From: Bugulina stolonifera
Taxonomy: Eukaryota; Bryozoa; Gymnolaemata; Cheilostomatida; Bugulidae
Direction: 5' to 3'
Assembly: GCA_935421135.1 (NCBI GenBank)
Contig: OW285189.1
Coordinates: 16,823,072 to 16,887,071, forward strand
Length of the DNA: 64,000 nt
This document shows positions 22,801 through 36,100 of this stretch, one piece after another (position 1 is the stretch's first letter; each line of letters starts with the position of its first letter). The notes beneath the pieces are model-generated. The model was not told the origin of the DNA, searched no databases, and saw only the letters and a program-made list of their open reading frames with translations. Both the position numbers and the translations under genes were made by a program.

Positions 22801-25800
22801 ACCACCATACCACAGGTACAGTCATTGCACGGTCAAACATAACTATACAGCCATTTCCTTTAGCTGACGGATTTACAGTAGACTGCTCATCAACTGATAT
22901 GAAAATAACTATGGACAAAAAGACATTTTTCTTTCTTCCCGATTCGCTGACTTTACTCAATACAAGCTGTACTTCGACTTTCAACTCCACCCATGTATGG
23001 CTATACACAGACTACAACGCATGTTCTACTGGCAGAAAGGTAGATCTGAGAATTTTTTAAATGTATCACATTTCCTACTAAATTAACCTATATAATAACA
23101 TACAGTAGATACAAATTGCATGTATGCGATGAGTTAATAAGTGACCTGCTACTCACTTTAGATAGTGGATAATGAGATCATATACTCCAACGCTGTACTG
23201 GATTCCGAGACATCTACTGGAGGCATCAGATTCTTTGACTCCATCAAGATTCCATTCAAGTGCCGTCTCTCTGCTAACAGAACGATTAGCCAAGGTCTAA
23301 AACCGGTAGCCAATCAGCTGATCATGAGGGTGGACGGCAGAGGCAGTCTACCTGGAGTGTAAGATAAAATGAATAATATATAGATTGTATGCTGCAACAA
23401 TTTTAATACATCCCTCTCTACTTCTTATGTATTGTATACCAATTGATAAAATATTTGTTTTGTTGAAGGCTTGAGTTGCTCTCTGGTGACTCGGATGACA
23501 GCCCTCGCCTCTCTCCCTATTATATCAGGCAAGGGGAAGTGGTATATGCCAAACTGATTCCAAGTCTCAACGGTATAGTCACAGAGGCAGTTAATTGCAC
23601 AGCATCATCAATAGATGGGGCAGCATCCCAGAAGCTGATAACCAATAGGTGACAATATGATATTTACTCATAGTCGACTTATATACATGTACAGCATGCA
23701 TATACAGTAGGACTACAATGTACATTCTCAACCTGCCTCCCCACCCTTAGTCTGTAATTATTATCTAAGGAAAATAACATGAGAATTCCCATTCTCATCA
23801 GGTGGGCGATGATGATCACATTGTTGGCACTGCTATCATCAGAATGTACATGTTGAAATTACCCCAGTACTTACACTTCTACATACACTAATAATTAACT
23901 TGTACTTACATGAGGCAAATGTAAATAGTCCACTTTTTGAATCATGAATCAAGTACGATCGTGTTTCAGTCAAGCCACGAACTTCCTCACGACTCTGCTG
24001 CCGTCACGCTACTTCAGATTTAGCTACCCTGTGTTTACCTTTAATGAGAAGAATAAGACGGTAAACTTAAGCTGTGACTATGCTATCAGAACCAATCAGA
24101 GTCTAGAAAACAGTGTCAACCAAAGTCTCATCATTTCCTCACAGGAACGTGATGGTGAGATGCAATCAATAGCACGTTGACATTCATAAGCATAAAGTTA
24201 TTCCATGGTAGAGAAAAATGTTGCACATTAAGTTTCAGTGTCACTCTGCCCTCCATTATAAACTTTGCATGCATTTACCCAGTCGTCTTTCTCTAATTTA
24301 ATGTAACCATAGGAAAGTTATACGAAGTTGTCCTCTCCTATCTGGGAGAGGACAACTTCATAATATGGGTAAATTACTGTAGAACTCACTAAACTGTTTC
24401 AGGAGGAGAGAAAAGGGTTGTGGACACTAACTTCTGCTATGGACCGGAATACAGTCAGCAGGCAGAGATAACTGTAGCTAACAAGACAGTCAGTGTCTAC
24501 TGTGATGTGTCCACTCCTGGAGGGCCATGGATAACCATCCTACGACACACTAAGAACATAGGAGAGTTCAGTACTACTTTCTCAATATACGAGTCTGGAT
24601 TTGGAAATCCTAGTGACGACCATTTTATAGGTAAATTATTCACGATAATAATCTTATGTAATACTGACCAGCATGTGATCAGCTACATTAACCAATCACG
24701 GAAAATGACTAACCTGTGTCAGTAGATCACTCGTCAAATATTCAAAGCTAGTAACGCAATTTCCTACAAAAGGTTCAAGTACAATTAGAAGAGAGAAGAC
24801 AATTTCAAATTATACACAGATCAGTAGAGGTACAATTTTAGGGTTGCTACATTGATTTCTTAGGCCCACCTACACGAGAGGCGGAGCCTTGCTCTAGTGC
24901 AAACCAACATAACATTTGTTTGCCACGGAGCCCAGTTGTAATTAGCTAAATATCAGATACAACGAATCCAATTATAGAAAAATATCAAAAGTGAACTTTT
25001 GTTTTTGGCTGAACATTAGTTGGAGCAGCACCTACCTTAAGTAGTGAACAATGGAGCCTGCCTCTAGTATAGCTGTGCCTTTAGCAAATCACTTTAAGTC
25101 ACTCACAGAGCCAAATTTACATGCGCGTGTACAGCTTGGTCTGATATCACGTGACACATTTATAGGTTTGAAGACCCTCCATGAACTGACCGCTCGACAT
25201 AACATCACGCTAAGAGTTGACCTAGCGAGAAGAAATGGAGATGAACACGTATATGCAGAATACACCAACTTCAAAGTAGGCGACGCTAGCACATACTACA
25301 CTTTACAAGGTAGGATAAATCTTAAGTTCTATTTACTTGTACCACAGCTACATGAACAGCTATATCCTATATTATCATACTTTACCTCACATATGATTGA
25401 GCTATGGAGTAATATCTTACGACGTGTTGAATTTCTAGAACTCTCAGGCTACACAGGAACAGCTGGAGATTTAAAAGGAGTGGGTCCAACAGGTAACCCC
25501 ATCGGTATGAAGTTCAGCACCTATGATAGAGATAATGACCTGTTCTCCGGCAGTTGTGCAGGTAACGTGTTAGCGTCACAGTAGATCTCATACCTCTATA
25601 ACAAATACAGAGAGAGTCAGAGTAATTTAGGTGGAAGTGTAAGATATTGGTGCGCCAATATGCTAAACTGACTGCAACATACAATGTACATAAATGAGTT
25701 GCAGTATAACAGAGTATCACCATAATTATGAAAGTATAAATAAAATTAAGTTGGTGAACTGATAAGCACTTCCTCTCCCTTGGTACTATATCCCTGTACT

Positions 25801-28383
25801 TATGCTACAAGTTTCATATAGGTCAGAGGGATAGCAGAGGAGGACAATAACCATGCTCATGTTAGTGATAGATGCCGAGGATAATCGATACCTACAATAT
25901 AATTCAACTGGTCTATTTACAACAAGAATTAGCATAGAAAGCAATGTATGTAAGATTTATTATTTCTAGATAGCCATAAGGGTGGTTGGTGGTTCAACAG
26001 ATGTTTCACTGCATGTCTAACCTGTGAACCAATGGTTTACACCATGTGGGGAGGGGACGCTCCTAGTTCAGCCTCTCTCAAAGTCAGAGTGAATAAACCT
26101 GGTAATTTATTAAACTACATACATTGTATCTATAGACAGATGGTAACTAGTCAGGTGACAGCTGCCCATGGAAGCTCAGAACTACTAGTCTTTACTCGTT
26201 TGATTACCAGATCTATTTCTAGTCCCTACGTACCTTTTAATATATTTGTTTATCTTTTTTAGCGAAAAATATAGCATTTTTAGACATCCATATGGTGATT
26301 TCGTCCACTTATGAGATCACTGAATTAGCACATCTGTGTACAGCATGATAATCATCCTGCTAAGATTATCATTATGCTAAGACATTACTTACTTACCGAA
26401 GACTTACATGTACTTACATGCACTAACTTACCTCTAGCATCGAGTGCAGTGGGTGCCGATGATAAGGACACTATCAAGCCTGTGGTTGTTGACACCACTA
26501 ATGGAGTCTCTCTCCACTGTGGACCTAAGGTTATGACACTGACACTTGATCCCACGGTAACAGTTGGTTTTTCCTTAGATGACCTTCAATCTCTGCGTCA
26601 GAACTGTTCTGGTTTTGCATCCTGGATTGAAGGCGGCGACTTCAAGTACACCGTTCCACTGACAGACTGTGGGGCTGAGGTCAAGGTTAGTGTGTGCTGT
26701 GATTGGATAGAATAGAACAGTTCATCGAGTACAACATTGAGTGTCAAATAACAAACAAATTCAGGACAAGAGTTGGTTGTCCTGCATTGGTTTGCATTCA
26801 CTGCAAGTTTAGAAATCATGTAGGCTTATTTCTTCAGTCAATCTCAAATATGAGATCAGAAAACTACACACCAAGTTTCAACTTGTGAGTGCATTAATCT
26901 TTGTTCTTATTTTAGACTGTAGATGACGCGATAGTTTTCACAAACTCACTTGTTTACTCTAACAACAGAACATCCAAAGTGAAATATTTTTCTGAAGTGA
27001 TTTTGACCCATAGCTGTAGTTATTCAGTCAAAGGTTATAAGTCGAGCCTCAATTACTCTGTTAAGTCCAACAACTACACGTTTGGGGCAGAAAACAAGAA
27101 ACCCGCCAACTTTGATGTTAGGTAAGTATGTGCCTGGGGCTAATTTTAATAGTGCATATTCGGCGCTGTCAGATCTTGAATGCTAACGGATACATCCAGA
27201 TCGATTTTTAACTTTCTTATCCATTTCATAACTAGTCAAATGATAGTAAGTCAGACCTGGGTTTTGGATTGTTATTATCGATAGTGAATGCTGTTACAAG
27301 CCACTATGCTGCAGAACTTAGAAACAGGAGCGTAGAAACTCACTGAGAACATCTAATCAATCAGTCCCAGATTGAGGGCAATTTTAATAATTTTCTACAG
27401 TAATCACCCAAATTTTTGCAATTGGTCATGAAAATTAATGATCTGAAAGCGCTTTTATGTCATTGACTATATTTTAGCCTGAATGTGTTTTCTGATGGAG
27501 CGTTCAAAAAGCTACTCAACAATGGTGGCACTATTAGCATAAATGAAGGGCGGCAGTTGTTTGGTAACATCGGAGTGAAAAGTAGCGACCCTAACCTGAA
27601 GGTAGCTATGAATGACTGCAAGGTCACTCCAACTAAGAATGCTGATGACCCGAACAGCCATCTTGTCATCAAAAACGGGTAAAACTCAATATTTATTGAA
27701 GTGTCACATTAACTTATTAATGAAATACTTATTGCTGCCCAACAAATAACATTGATATAATATCTGATGATGAGCACTCCAACCCCCACTGTTTATATGA
27801 AGTTGTCCTCTCCCATTTCATCCTATCCTGTAAGAAAGACAACTCACACTAGATTAGAGGCCGACACTCATCGAGTTCAGAGTATACTTACATTTAATAC
27901 TTGTTGTGTTCCAGATGTCGAACTGCCTATGGTACCAGAGTTCTCTCCCCTGACAGATTTTCCTTGCTGACAAGGTCATTTGTAGATCATAGAGGGGAGA
28001 ATGTATACTTGCACTGCAGTGTTACAGTATGCGATTCTAATGATTTGTCTAGGTAATATTAACCAATTCTTCTACAAAAACTTGGGAGTTATTTTCTTCA
28101 AATGCAGCCTAGAAATACATGTACATACTTAACCAGCAGTCAAACAAAAAAACTATCAATTGGATCCATTGTATTCGTACGATACGTAAACCATCACTTA
28201 CCCATTGGAAAATGAATTGCCATCATAATTTAAACATGATTCAGTATACAAAATACCTTTCTGATTTGTAGGTGTACCAAGAGATGCAAACCTTCCAATG
28301 AGAATGTTATTGGTAAGAGGGACTTGGATACTACTCCTGTTGAACTGGTAGTGGTGTCTGCTGGGCCATTCCTCATCTTATAA
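19829..28383 (+). CDS. Secreted mosaic protein: SRCR, EGF, cbEGF, ZP, fibrinogen-like, ZP
   Basis: Nineteen exons in consistent phase encode about 978 residues: 19829-19891, 20284-20348, 20941-21065, 21476-21595, 21854-21976, 22305-22427, 22816-23039, 23162-23358, 23469-23648, 23970-24154, 24403-24630, 25166-25309, 25439-25561, 25970-26101, 26438-26685, 26916-27121, 27478-27678, 27915-28052 and 28272-28383. Residues 1-21 are a signal peptide. Residues 22-124 form an SRCR domain with six cysteines (group A), 125-165 an EGF and 166-206 a calcium-binding EGF starting DVNEC. A ZP domain spans about 207-468. A complete fibrinogen-like domain (about 475-677) follows, with VYCDVSTPGGPW, LRVDL, the calcium loop YDRDND and GGWWFNRC. 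A second ZP domain fills 680-960, with CRTAYG, VYLHCSV and a GKR site. It ends in a hydrophobic VELVVVSAGPFLIL without a transmembrane helix. ZP domains polymerise outside the cell; SRCR and fibrinogen modules bind ligands. Adhesion, matrix or microbe recognition is inference. Confidence 0.93.
21630..21657. repeat. (CTTA)n microsatellite in intron 4 of the mosaic gene
   Basis: Seven CTTA units in a row, shortly after the donor site of the second SRCR exon. Confidence 0.85.
22428..22806. repeat. 24-bp minisatellite filling the intron between cbEGF and ZP exons
   Basis: About sixteen units of GTACACTATACCNCATGTACTACA occupy nearly the whole 388-base intron, starting at the donor itself. The array is open in all three plus frames and in at least one minus frame, because 24 is a multiple of three and the unit has no stop. 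The intron length is not a multiple of three, so retention would shift the ZP frame. Confidence 0.9.
24325..24357. repeat. Foldback MITE copy in an intron of the mosaic gene
   Basis: GAAGTTGTCCTCTCCTA and CTGGGAGAGGACAACTTC form an almost perfect hairpin. Related half copies lie at about 20410-20440, 24786-24815 and 27795-27845 in other introns of the same gene. Confidence 0.75.
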
Positions 28384-28460
28384 TTCAACACTAAACTCAA
28401 TATGTTGAAAACGTTAGATAAAATTTACTTCTATGTGGCAACAAATTCTTAATTTGGTTC

Positions 28461-28466
28461 AATAAA
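28461..28466 (+). terminator. Poly(A) signal of the mosaic gene
   Basis: AATAAA lies 78 bases past the stop codon, on the gene strand. Confidence 0.6.
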
Positions 28467-30544
28467 TCAATACATAATGCAAAGTTAAGTGTTTCTCTAC
28501 TGATAAGCATGGCGCCTTACTTGCATAATACAATATGGAGACTTCAGGATAAAACAAGTTGCCGGGGTTTCCGTCATTGATCACTTCCATATTCTAATTG
28601 GTCAATTCTACACATACATTAAACCAATCTAGGCAAGAATAATGTAGTGAATATACTTTCAATTTGTAAAAGAGCAGCAAGGAGGTAGTACATACCAAAC
28701 CAGATAAGGGGAGTTCTGGTGTTCATACCATGCTGAGGTGAAGATCTAGAGTACACCGCTCGGGTCAAAACTTTGTGACTAAGTTTGGCTCCTATGCATA
28801 AATATTCAATATTTTCTATGTAATATCATTTTCCTGTCCATGTTTGACTTCAGGCAGAGCTAAATGATAAATTCCACTGTTAAGCTCGATTATGAAAAGA
28901 GATTCCAACAGTTTAGAGCATTTTCCACACATGAAACACTCCCATCATTGGCGTAAATAGTAGGTTTAATATAACTTAAAATAATATTTCTCATAATTAC
29001 ATTGGAAGCAGGTGTGAAGGTGGAATGGGTGAAAGTAGAATGAGTGACAGTAGACGACCGTAGAATGGGCGACTATTGATTCAATGCGTTCAGAAATAAT
29101 CAAAACTTTCCACTTTCCTGGTAAACATTCCAGACTGTAAACAATCGAAGTGTTCATAGACTTGCTGCAACTGATAAGACGCCAAATAAAAAAGAAAGAT
29201 AAATATTATTGGGGGCTGACCCTGAAGACTGCCCTTCATGTTGAACACTAAGACGAGGATAAACGACTAGGCTGGCATCCACTAGTTGTAGCCATTTAGG
29301 TGATGGTAAATGGTGGGCCTGCTCTGGTCAGCCATTACGTCATGACTATGACTGCGTCTATTTTCTGCCAAATTTACTAGTATGCTAACAGCTAGCAATA
29401 AATTAATTTTATTAATGACATTAATAATGTCTCTGTCGTAACCATAATGATCATGATAGTCAGTTCAGAGGCTTGAATTTTTTGCCTCTTTAGGCTTTTA
29501 TGCAACTCACTCTATTGTTCATTGTTTAGCCCTTGCCTTATAGTAAAAGAATAAATTAATAATATAAATATAATAACAAACTCAACCTAAACTAATTCAG
29601 TACGAAATAAAAAACAATATAAAAATGGTAGCATACTAAATATTAATAACAAACAAGGACTGCAAGAAGTGAATTTGTGCCAAAAGCCAATTCCACTCAC
29701 ATTAACACAATAATATATCACACCAGCCCTTTCTTTCTACCGCAGGTAACTCTTGGTATTTGTGCACACGGAGATTAAAATTAGATTGAAAGATTGGTAG
29801 CTTAAATCACACAGACAGGCGATCGCCATGGAGTCACACCAGCACAAACACAGGAACTAGCTGATTAAAACACAGTAGAATAAACTAAGATCGAAAGCAT
29901 TGGATGTCCTCAAAAGTATTCACGTGCATAACACTAACAGTCCTGACTTCTGAGTACAAGTACGTAATTTTAGACTTTCTCATTTGATTTTGTTTTCAGT
30001 TTGATCGCCAGTGCCACCTTGTGAGGCACGACTTGAAATTTGCAGACTTTATCCGTTATTTAAGTATTCGCGGGCTATTAGTATTTTCTTCAACTTAGCT
30101 AGGCGCTTGATGAGGCGGAAATTCAAGGTAATTATGGGTGCCCAGTTGTACGCCCGTTATTCTTTAATGTGATGGGTAATAGAGCTAAACGTTGTCACGG
30201 TGAAATAAACAACAAGATAGACTAGTCCATCATGTTGGCCACAAACTGGTACATTCCCCATAGTCATACTTTCATTTTACATGTATGCAGAAAGTGCACG
30301 ATTGATACTACATTATTAATGAAATCCCAAATGAATAGATTGACGACTTATCAATAGGCGGTGGCAAATACTATCCTCAACCTTAGCGGCGGAGGAGTTG
30401 CTTAAAAATGAGATGATAAAATATTATTATTATTATTAAAATAATAGAACTCATTTTCACGATTTTAATTTGGTTTTGAAATAAAAGATGCTTTGTTCTT
30501 GTTGAAGAAGTGAACTAGTGAAAAAATAATGTAGCATGTGGTAT
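28467..30544. other. Intergenic DNA, nothing recognised
   Basis: AT-rich, with only short scattered ORFs. GTAGAATGGGTGA-like words repeat near 29020-29070. No exon-like segment was found on either strand. Confidence 0.45.
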
Positions 30545-31243
30545 CAGGGGCGGATCCAGGGGTGGTGAAAGTGGTGCATTTGCACCACTGGAAATTTCAG
30601 AAAAAGGTTTTTTTTATTTCCTTTATTTTTTTCATTTTGTTGATTATTTTGGCTAATTATTCAAATGTGTATGTCAACCTAGCAGAAAAATATCTTTTTA
30701 TAATGTATAAGGGGTTCAAAAACATGTGATATGTGATCATCCTTCATGATCCATGTAAATATTCCAACCATTTTTGCCAATAAGTTGGAGTTGAATGAGC
30801 TGCATTGTCACATCTTAGTTACAAGAAACTTTTTATCTATTTCATTTACTTCTAGGCCGGCCCATAAAATAGATAAAAAGATAAATATTTTTATTCATAT
30901 TGCTAGTGTAATTATATTATTCATTGAATAAATATATTATTATTTATTAGCATTTATGTTTTGCTTTAAAGCAAAGCAATTATAGGCTAGCTGCAACTAT
31001 TCAACCTAACTCAACTGGTAACAAACTCATTTAACTGAATGAACTGAACTGGCTCTTAGGCCCTCCTGGACCCACAGATGCCAACATTTGGCTTGGGGGG
31101 CTTGCAGCGCCCCCAAACCCCCAATGCGATGCAGCGTGACGGGGCCCGAAGGGCACCGCACATGAAAACTGAAGTTTTACCTTAAGAAAAGCCCCAGCTA
31201 TCTATTTTGCACCACCCTTACTCCATTCCTAGATCGGCCACTG
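30545..31243 (+). mobile_element. Non-autonomous TIR element, copy 1 of about 700 bp
   Basis: Starts CAGGGGCGGATCCAGG and ends CCTAGATCGGCCACTG, imperfect hAT-like inverted ends. It matches the element at 40577-41282 along its whole length: GTGGTGCATTTGCACCACTG, AATATTCCAACCATTTTTGCC, the ACTGAACTGGCTCTTAGG block and TTTTGCACCACCCTTACTCC. GGTAT occurs immediately on both flanks. No transposase frame is present. Confidence 0.85.
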
Positions 31244-33165
31244 GGTATAATCTACACCAAGGAGTAGGAATCTCCTCTTACTCCTTGTCTGCATTACCCC
31301 CTGGACCGTTATGCAAATAAGCATTAATTTTTTTGTCAAAATACTGGTTCACTCTAGAGTCTAGGGAGCCAGCGTAATGTAAGGTTTCTAAGCTTCCTAA
31401 ATAGTATTCAGTAGAACTAAGTAGGGAAGGGGGTAGCCAGAGCACCAAGGGAGAAAGAATGGGACTAGCACTTGACTAGTGGTGTCCTGTTTGGGGGTCA
31501 GCCAGAGTAGCAAGGCACACATTGTGGGATGTGGGTGTGAGTAAAGTTCTTTTGGAATGGGGAGGGATGCTGCACTAGGACTGCGTGTGCATGATTATTT
31601 ACCCTATTGCTGGAGGAACATTGGGTCTTTGTTGCAGTCCTAGGGCTGCACTTGGGAACCCCAGTCCATGCAGTGCTTCTAACCTACTTCAAGCAGTAAA
31701 CAGTAAGAGACTGTATAATACAAAAGCAGAGTTCTCCCTATTGAACAACATTCAACAAGCAACTGAATTATTGAGGTGTCTTGCTGGGTAGCTGAGCCAC
31801 AGTCGTACACAATACAGGCCAGAGTGCAGAGAAGAGGGTGTGAAAACACTGACTACTTACACTGTACATATTATTACACTACACTGACATGTACAATGAC
31901 TGGACTGGAGTTACCTACACTTGACTAACTGACTGACTGATATTACTGTGGTAACCAAGTTTATCATAACATCCAATATAATATACATGTACAAGACCTA
32001 ATTGGCTAATGCTTTTCACATATTATTTTATTAGCTTTAAAATATCATGAATAGAGTTGAATTTTAGAAAGAGAAAATGAAGGATCCATATTATTCGTGC
32101 ACATAAATATTATTATTATTCTAAAACGTACGTAATTATTCCAAGACTATCAGTCCACAGTCAGACTAAAAGATAGTCCTTAGGCCTATATACATATATA
32201 CTGCGAGTCCACAGTCATACAAGACAGTCGTCATATACCCCAAAGTACAGTCCCCGTGAATGTCCATATAGCACTGCACAAACACAGGCATATGGGCACC
32301 ACAAGGGAGTTCGAACCGGTTGACTATGCAAAGGAGCTAGGGCTAGAAATAGGGGGCAGATCCGACCCGGCAGGGCAGTTAACAGACAATGAGGTCGTGG
32401 GCTGACTAAAAAGGAGACACCAGGGGGAGGGATGGGGGAGGGGGGATTGCGTTCAGTCAATGTCCCTGTAATGCAAGTGATAGTTCTCATGTGAGTATAC
32501 AGTGTCATGATTCCAGGGGAGTAGTAGGTAAGGATAAAGTTGTATAACTCTGCTCAGGTCACAACAACATTTATAACATTGGTTTCTAAAATGCAAGTTA
32601 TTTGAATGAAACATTGTTGAAAGATCAATATTACACTCCTTGATCACATGTAGACATCATGATGTATGATAATGAGCTGACTAGGATGTGATTATCACTG
32701 GTCATATTTATTTAATAGTATTTTTCAATTAAAACTATTTAGTATTATGAAGCTCTAACACCTACATGACAAGTGTTGCACGCAATCCGTGCCTAAACCA
32801 GTAGTCACCCCAGTAGTCACCCTAGTAGTCACATATGCCTATTACGATGTTAGGCTTTTTATGCATGTGATCGTTCTGTGTCTACAATCTATCAAGGTGT
32901 TTTATTTGTGAGCGAATAAAATCGAATCAAATTTCCTGTAGGAGGATATTCCACTGAAACTTTAATAATAGCTCAATGATTGTAAAGAAAACTTGAGCTT
33001 TTGGTGACATAGCGAAGACTTGAACCATAACTTGAAATTTTGTTCATGTAATTGTGCGAGATGTAAGATCAATCAAGAGTTAGCATCGGAGGCCCAGATC
33101 ACATGTAAACATTCGGGGATAATTATTTTATTTTGTTATGGATTTGCTTGTAGTAAAGAGCTGTT
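31244..33165. other. Intergenic DNA upstream of the TIR gene
   Basis: No supported exon. ORFs at 31585-31791 and 32215-32508 are short, unlike any known family, and lack splice context. The last few hundred bases should hold the promoter of the TIR gene, with no recognisable motif. Confidence 0.4.
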
Positions 33166-36100
33166 ATGGAGGACAATTCCAAAGAAGATAACTCTACACG
33201 GTTGCCGCCATTAGCCACTGGAAGCATTGTCCAAACGCGACCTACACCAGCAGCATATATTTTGGAGCCTGTCCCAAAGGGAGATACTATGACCACATTA
33301 CGATCTAACAAGGATGGTAACTCAGGGCTTCAAACTTTGATACCACAACCCCCAACTGATCCAAAACCACCATCAAATGTGCCAATGCAGAGCCACAAAG
33401 ATATGGTTGTTGATAAGACAGAAAATAGGAGCATTGCAGAACTAACAATACACACTCAATCAGCTGCAAGTCAAATGGAGCCGAAAGACAAAAATGTTGA
33501 ACAAGAGTCAGAGCCACAGAAAGAAGTACAGCAATCCACAATCACTGAGCAACCATCCATAAAAAGGAAAGGAATTGATCAAAATAGTTTAGGTCCAACA
33601 GTTGAGGAACTACTTCCACCAGTCCTTGCCAAGATGTCTGCCGAAGAAAGAAAGCGCTGGTCTATAACAGATTCTGACGTTGAACAAGATATAGCAGTCG
33701 TTAAAATTGTGACTGAAACTCTGATCAATCATTCCTCCTCTTTATCGGACCATCCTCAGACATATTCTCAGTTGATCAGGTGCAGTACATAATGATGTCA
33801 TGTAATTGTGAACCTTTAGGAATTTTGCCCAGGTATTGACTAATCCTAATGGGCTATGTATCATTGACAGCTGTTGCAATCAAACACTTCATAGAACAAA
33901 GCGGTTCAGTTTTTGCTGCAACCTGTGGTAGGTAGGGATTCAATGTGGTATTAATATCTCAACGATTACCTGCACATATACTGTATGTTGCATGACACAT
34001 TTCAAGTTCAGTTGCTGTTTTCCAAACAGGATAGTGACAACTTTTCATATGCTAACCATGATATGAGCTACTTTGAGTTTTTAAATAAAAGCAAGGTTAC
34101 TCATTTATACCATATTTAAAAGGTCCACCCAACTTTAACATTGCAAGTCTTTACTGTTTAGATGTTTCACTAATTCTATCATTATCATTCTTAGAATTAT
34201 GCTTTGTAAAGAAAAATACATCTACATAGTGTAGATGTATTCTGGCAACAGTGAACAATGTATAAGTGAGTCGAGTAAAACTATGGAATTGCTACCATAT
34301 TTTGTAATACTTTTTCTTACAGGGTAGTTGTCAACTCTGTCATGTTCAGCCAGTGTTCTGCAAAGAACCGAGATAAAACAGTTCACACTTTGTTGAACAC
34401 AGGATGGTTGAGCTTGCTTGTAGCCCAGTTGCAGCAAATCTTTGACCAAGTTGGAACAATGTCCGATGGGTGGAAGAACAAAATTCTGAACTCTCATGTA
34501 TCAAATATCCTAATGGGCTTTGTGTCAATCGGTGTCGTCATCAAACGTTGCTCAGCTGAAGTTGTGCAAAACATTTCAAATGACGTAATTGATCTAGTGC
34601 TAAAACTACTAAATCATGCAGACATGCAGGAGGCTGCTTTAGCAGAAGATGCCAAGAGTCCACAAATGAAAATATTTAACTCCTTACTCTTTCTGTTGAG
34701 GGATACAGCATTGTTCCTTGCTAAAACTGATAAACAATTGGAGAGTGATACTGTGATCAAAATTGAAAGCATGCTGTGTGAGTGGCTGGGAACACTCAAA
34801 TCCCCATCTTTACGTTCTACTTGTGAAAGAATCCTGATGTACTTGGAAGATGATCAAACAATGAAAAGGCAGCCCTTAGCTTCTATACAGGGGGTCCATC
34901 CTACTGATGAGACTATAGATGAAATCATTGAACTGGCAATTAGTGTGGTGAAAAGGCTGAAGTCAGTTGACCTGGAGACTCATGTTTTCAAGCCATGGAG
35001 GTTTCATTTTGAGTTTGGGTAAGGAAGGCCTTATACATAATTGATTTTAAGTATTATAAGTGAATCTTAATACACAGCACATATTGTGATGACTTTCATT
35101 CATATACATTGAAAAATGAATTAAAACAATACGTTCTCAATACAGTCATGTCAATGACAAAAATACCATATGTTCTCCAATATGAGCAATCCTTCTTGCT
35201 TCCCAACAGCATGATGCATGTGGATCAATCATTGTTTGGTGACAACACAGAATTTTTGTCTAATGTTGAACATTCTAAATCCTACAAGCTGTTATGTTAC
35301 ATGAGTATGGATTTTATACTTGAACCATTTTTCAATTTTTCACTAGGTTCATGGTCATATTGGTATCAACAAGCACATACAAAAGATGCTCAGCAATGGC
35401 GCGTGAAAAAGTGTACAATGCGATGGTCAAGGATGGAAACTGGTATAGTTTCATCTCCAGCTTACTCTCCAGGGTTTTAGACGTCTACCAACAGAAAGAA
35501 GCTGAAAGCTTAGCATTGTCTGATCATGCAATGGCAAGTGCTTTAACAAATGTTTATTATGCCTTAACAACAGTTCACAATGGGACAGACTACTGCAGAG
35601 ATCTTGAAATTCAGCAACTAACATTTGATCTACTATCTGATGTATTGGTCAGGCAATTAAAAAATCCTACATTGCTAGATGTTCTTGCCGAGGCTCCCAG
35701 CGACTCTCGGGGCAGCAGCAAAATGCTGATGGTTGAAATTGGCGATGCACTGCTAAGTATCATCCACAATTTCACCTTCTATTTTGAGGCTTGTATTCCA
35801 ATTCTAAGAGAAAAAGCGATGACATCGGTGGCTAGGAAGGTGAGAGAAGTTGCGCAAACTTCTGATATAAGAACGTCATGCCTCTTGATTATCGCTTACC
35901 TTATTGACGAAGGTGACAACAAAGACATGATGAAGATAACAGATGGCGAACTTTCGTACCTGATAGAGGAAATAGGAAAGTCAATGGAGGAGGAGAGAAA
36001 CTCTGGCTACCACCCGGAAGAATTGATTGAAGGTTTAACAAGGATCGCCGTGATAGATCATAACAAACTTAAAGTTATAGATCAAGGTGCTCTTCCACAT

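Noticed and set aside
22307..22867. ORF running from the cbEGF exon through the minisatellite
   Set aside because: It is read-through into an intron. Splicing 22427 to 22816 keeps phase and restores the ZP domain.
22454..23008. Minus-strand ORF of about 184 codons with CSTCGIVY repeats
   Set aside because: It is a stop-free antisense reading of the 24-bp minisatellite and the ZP exon.
25051..25165. ATG start upstream of the fibrinogen exon, suggesting a separate gene
   Set aside because: The in-phase acceptor at 25164-25165 and the continuous fibrinogen domain from 24403 show this is intron sequence.
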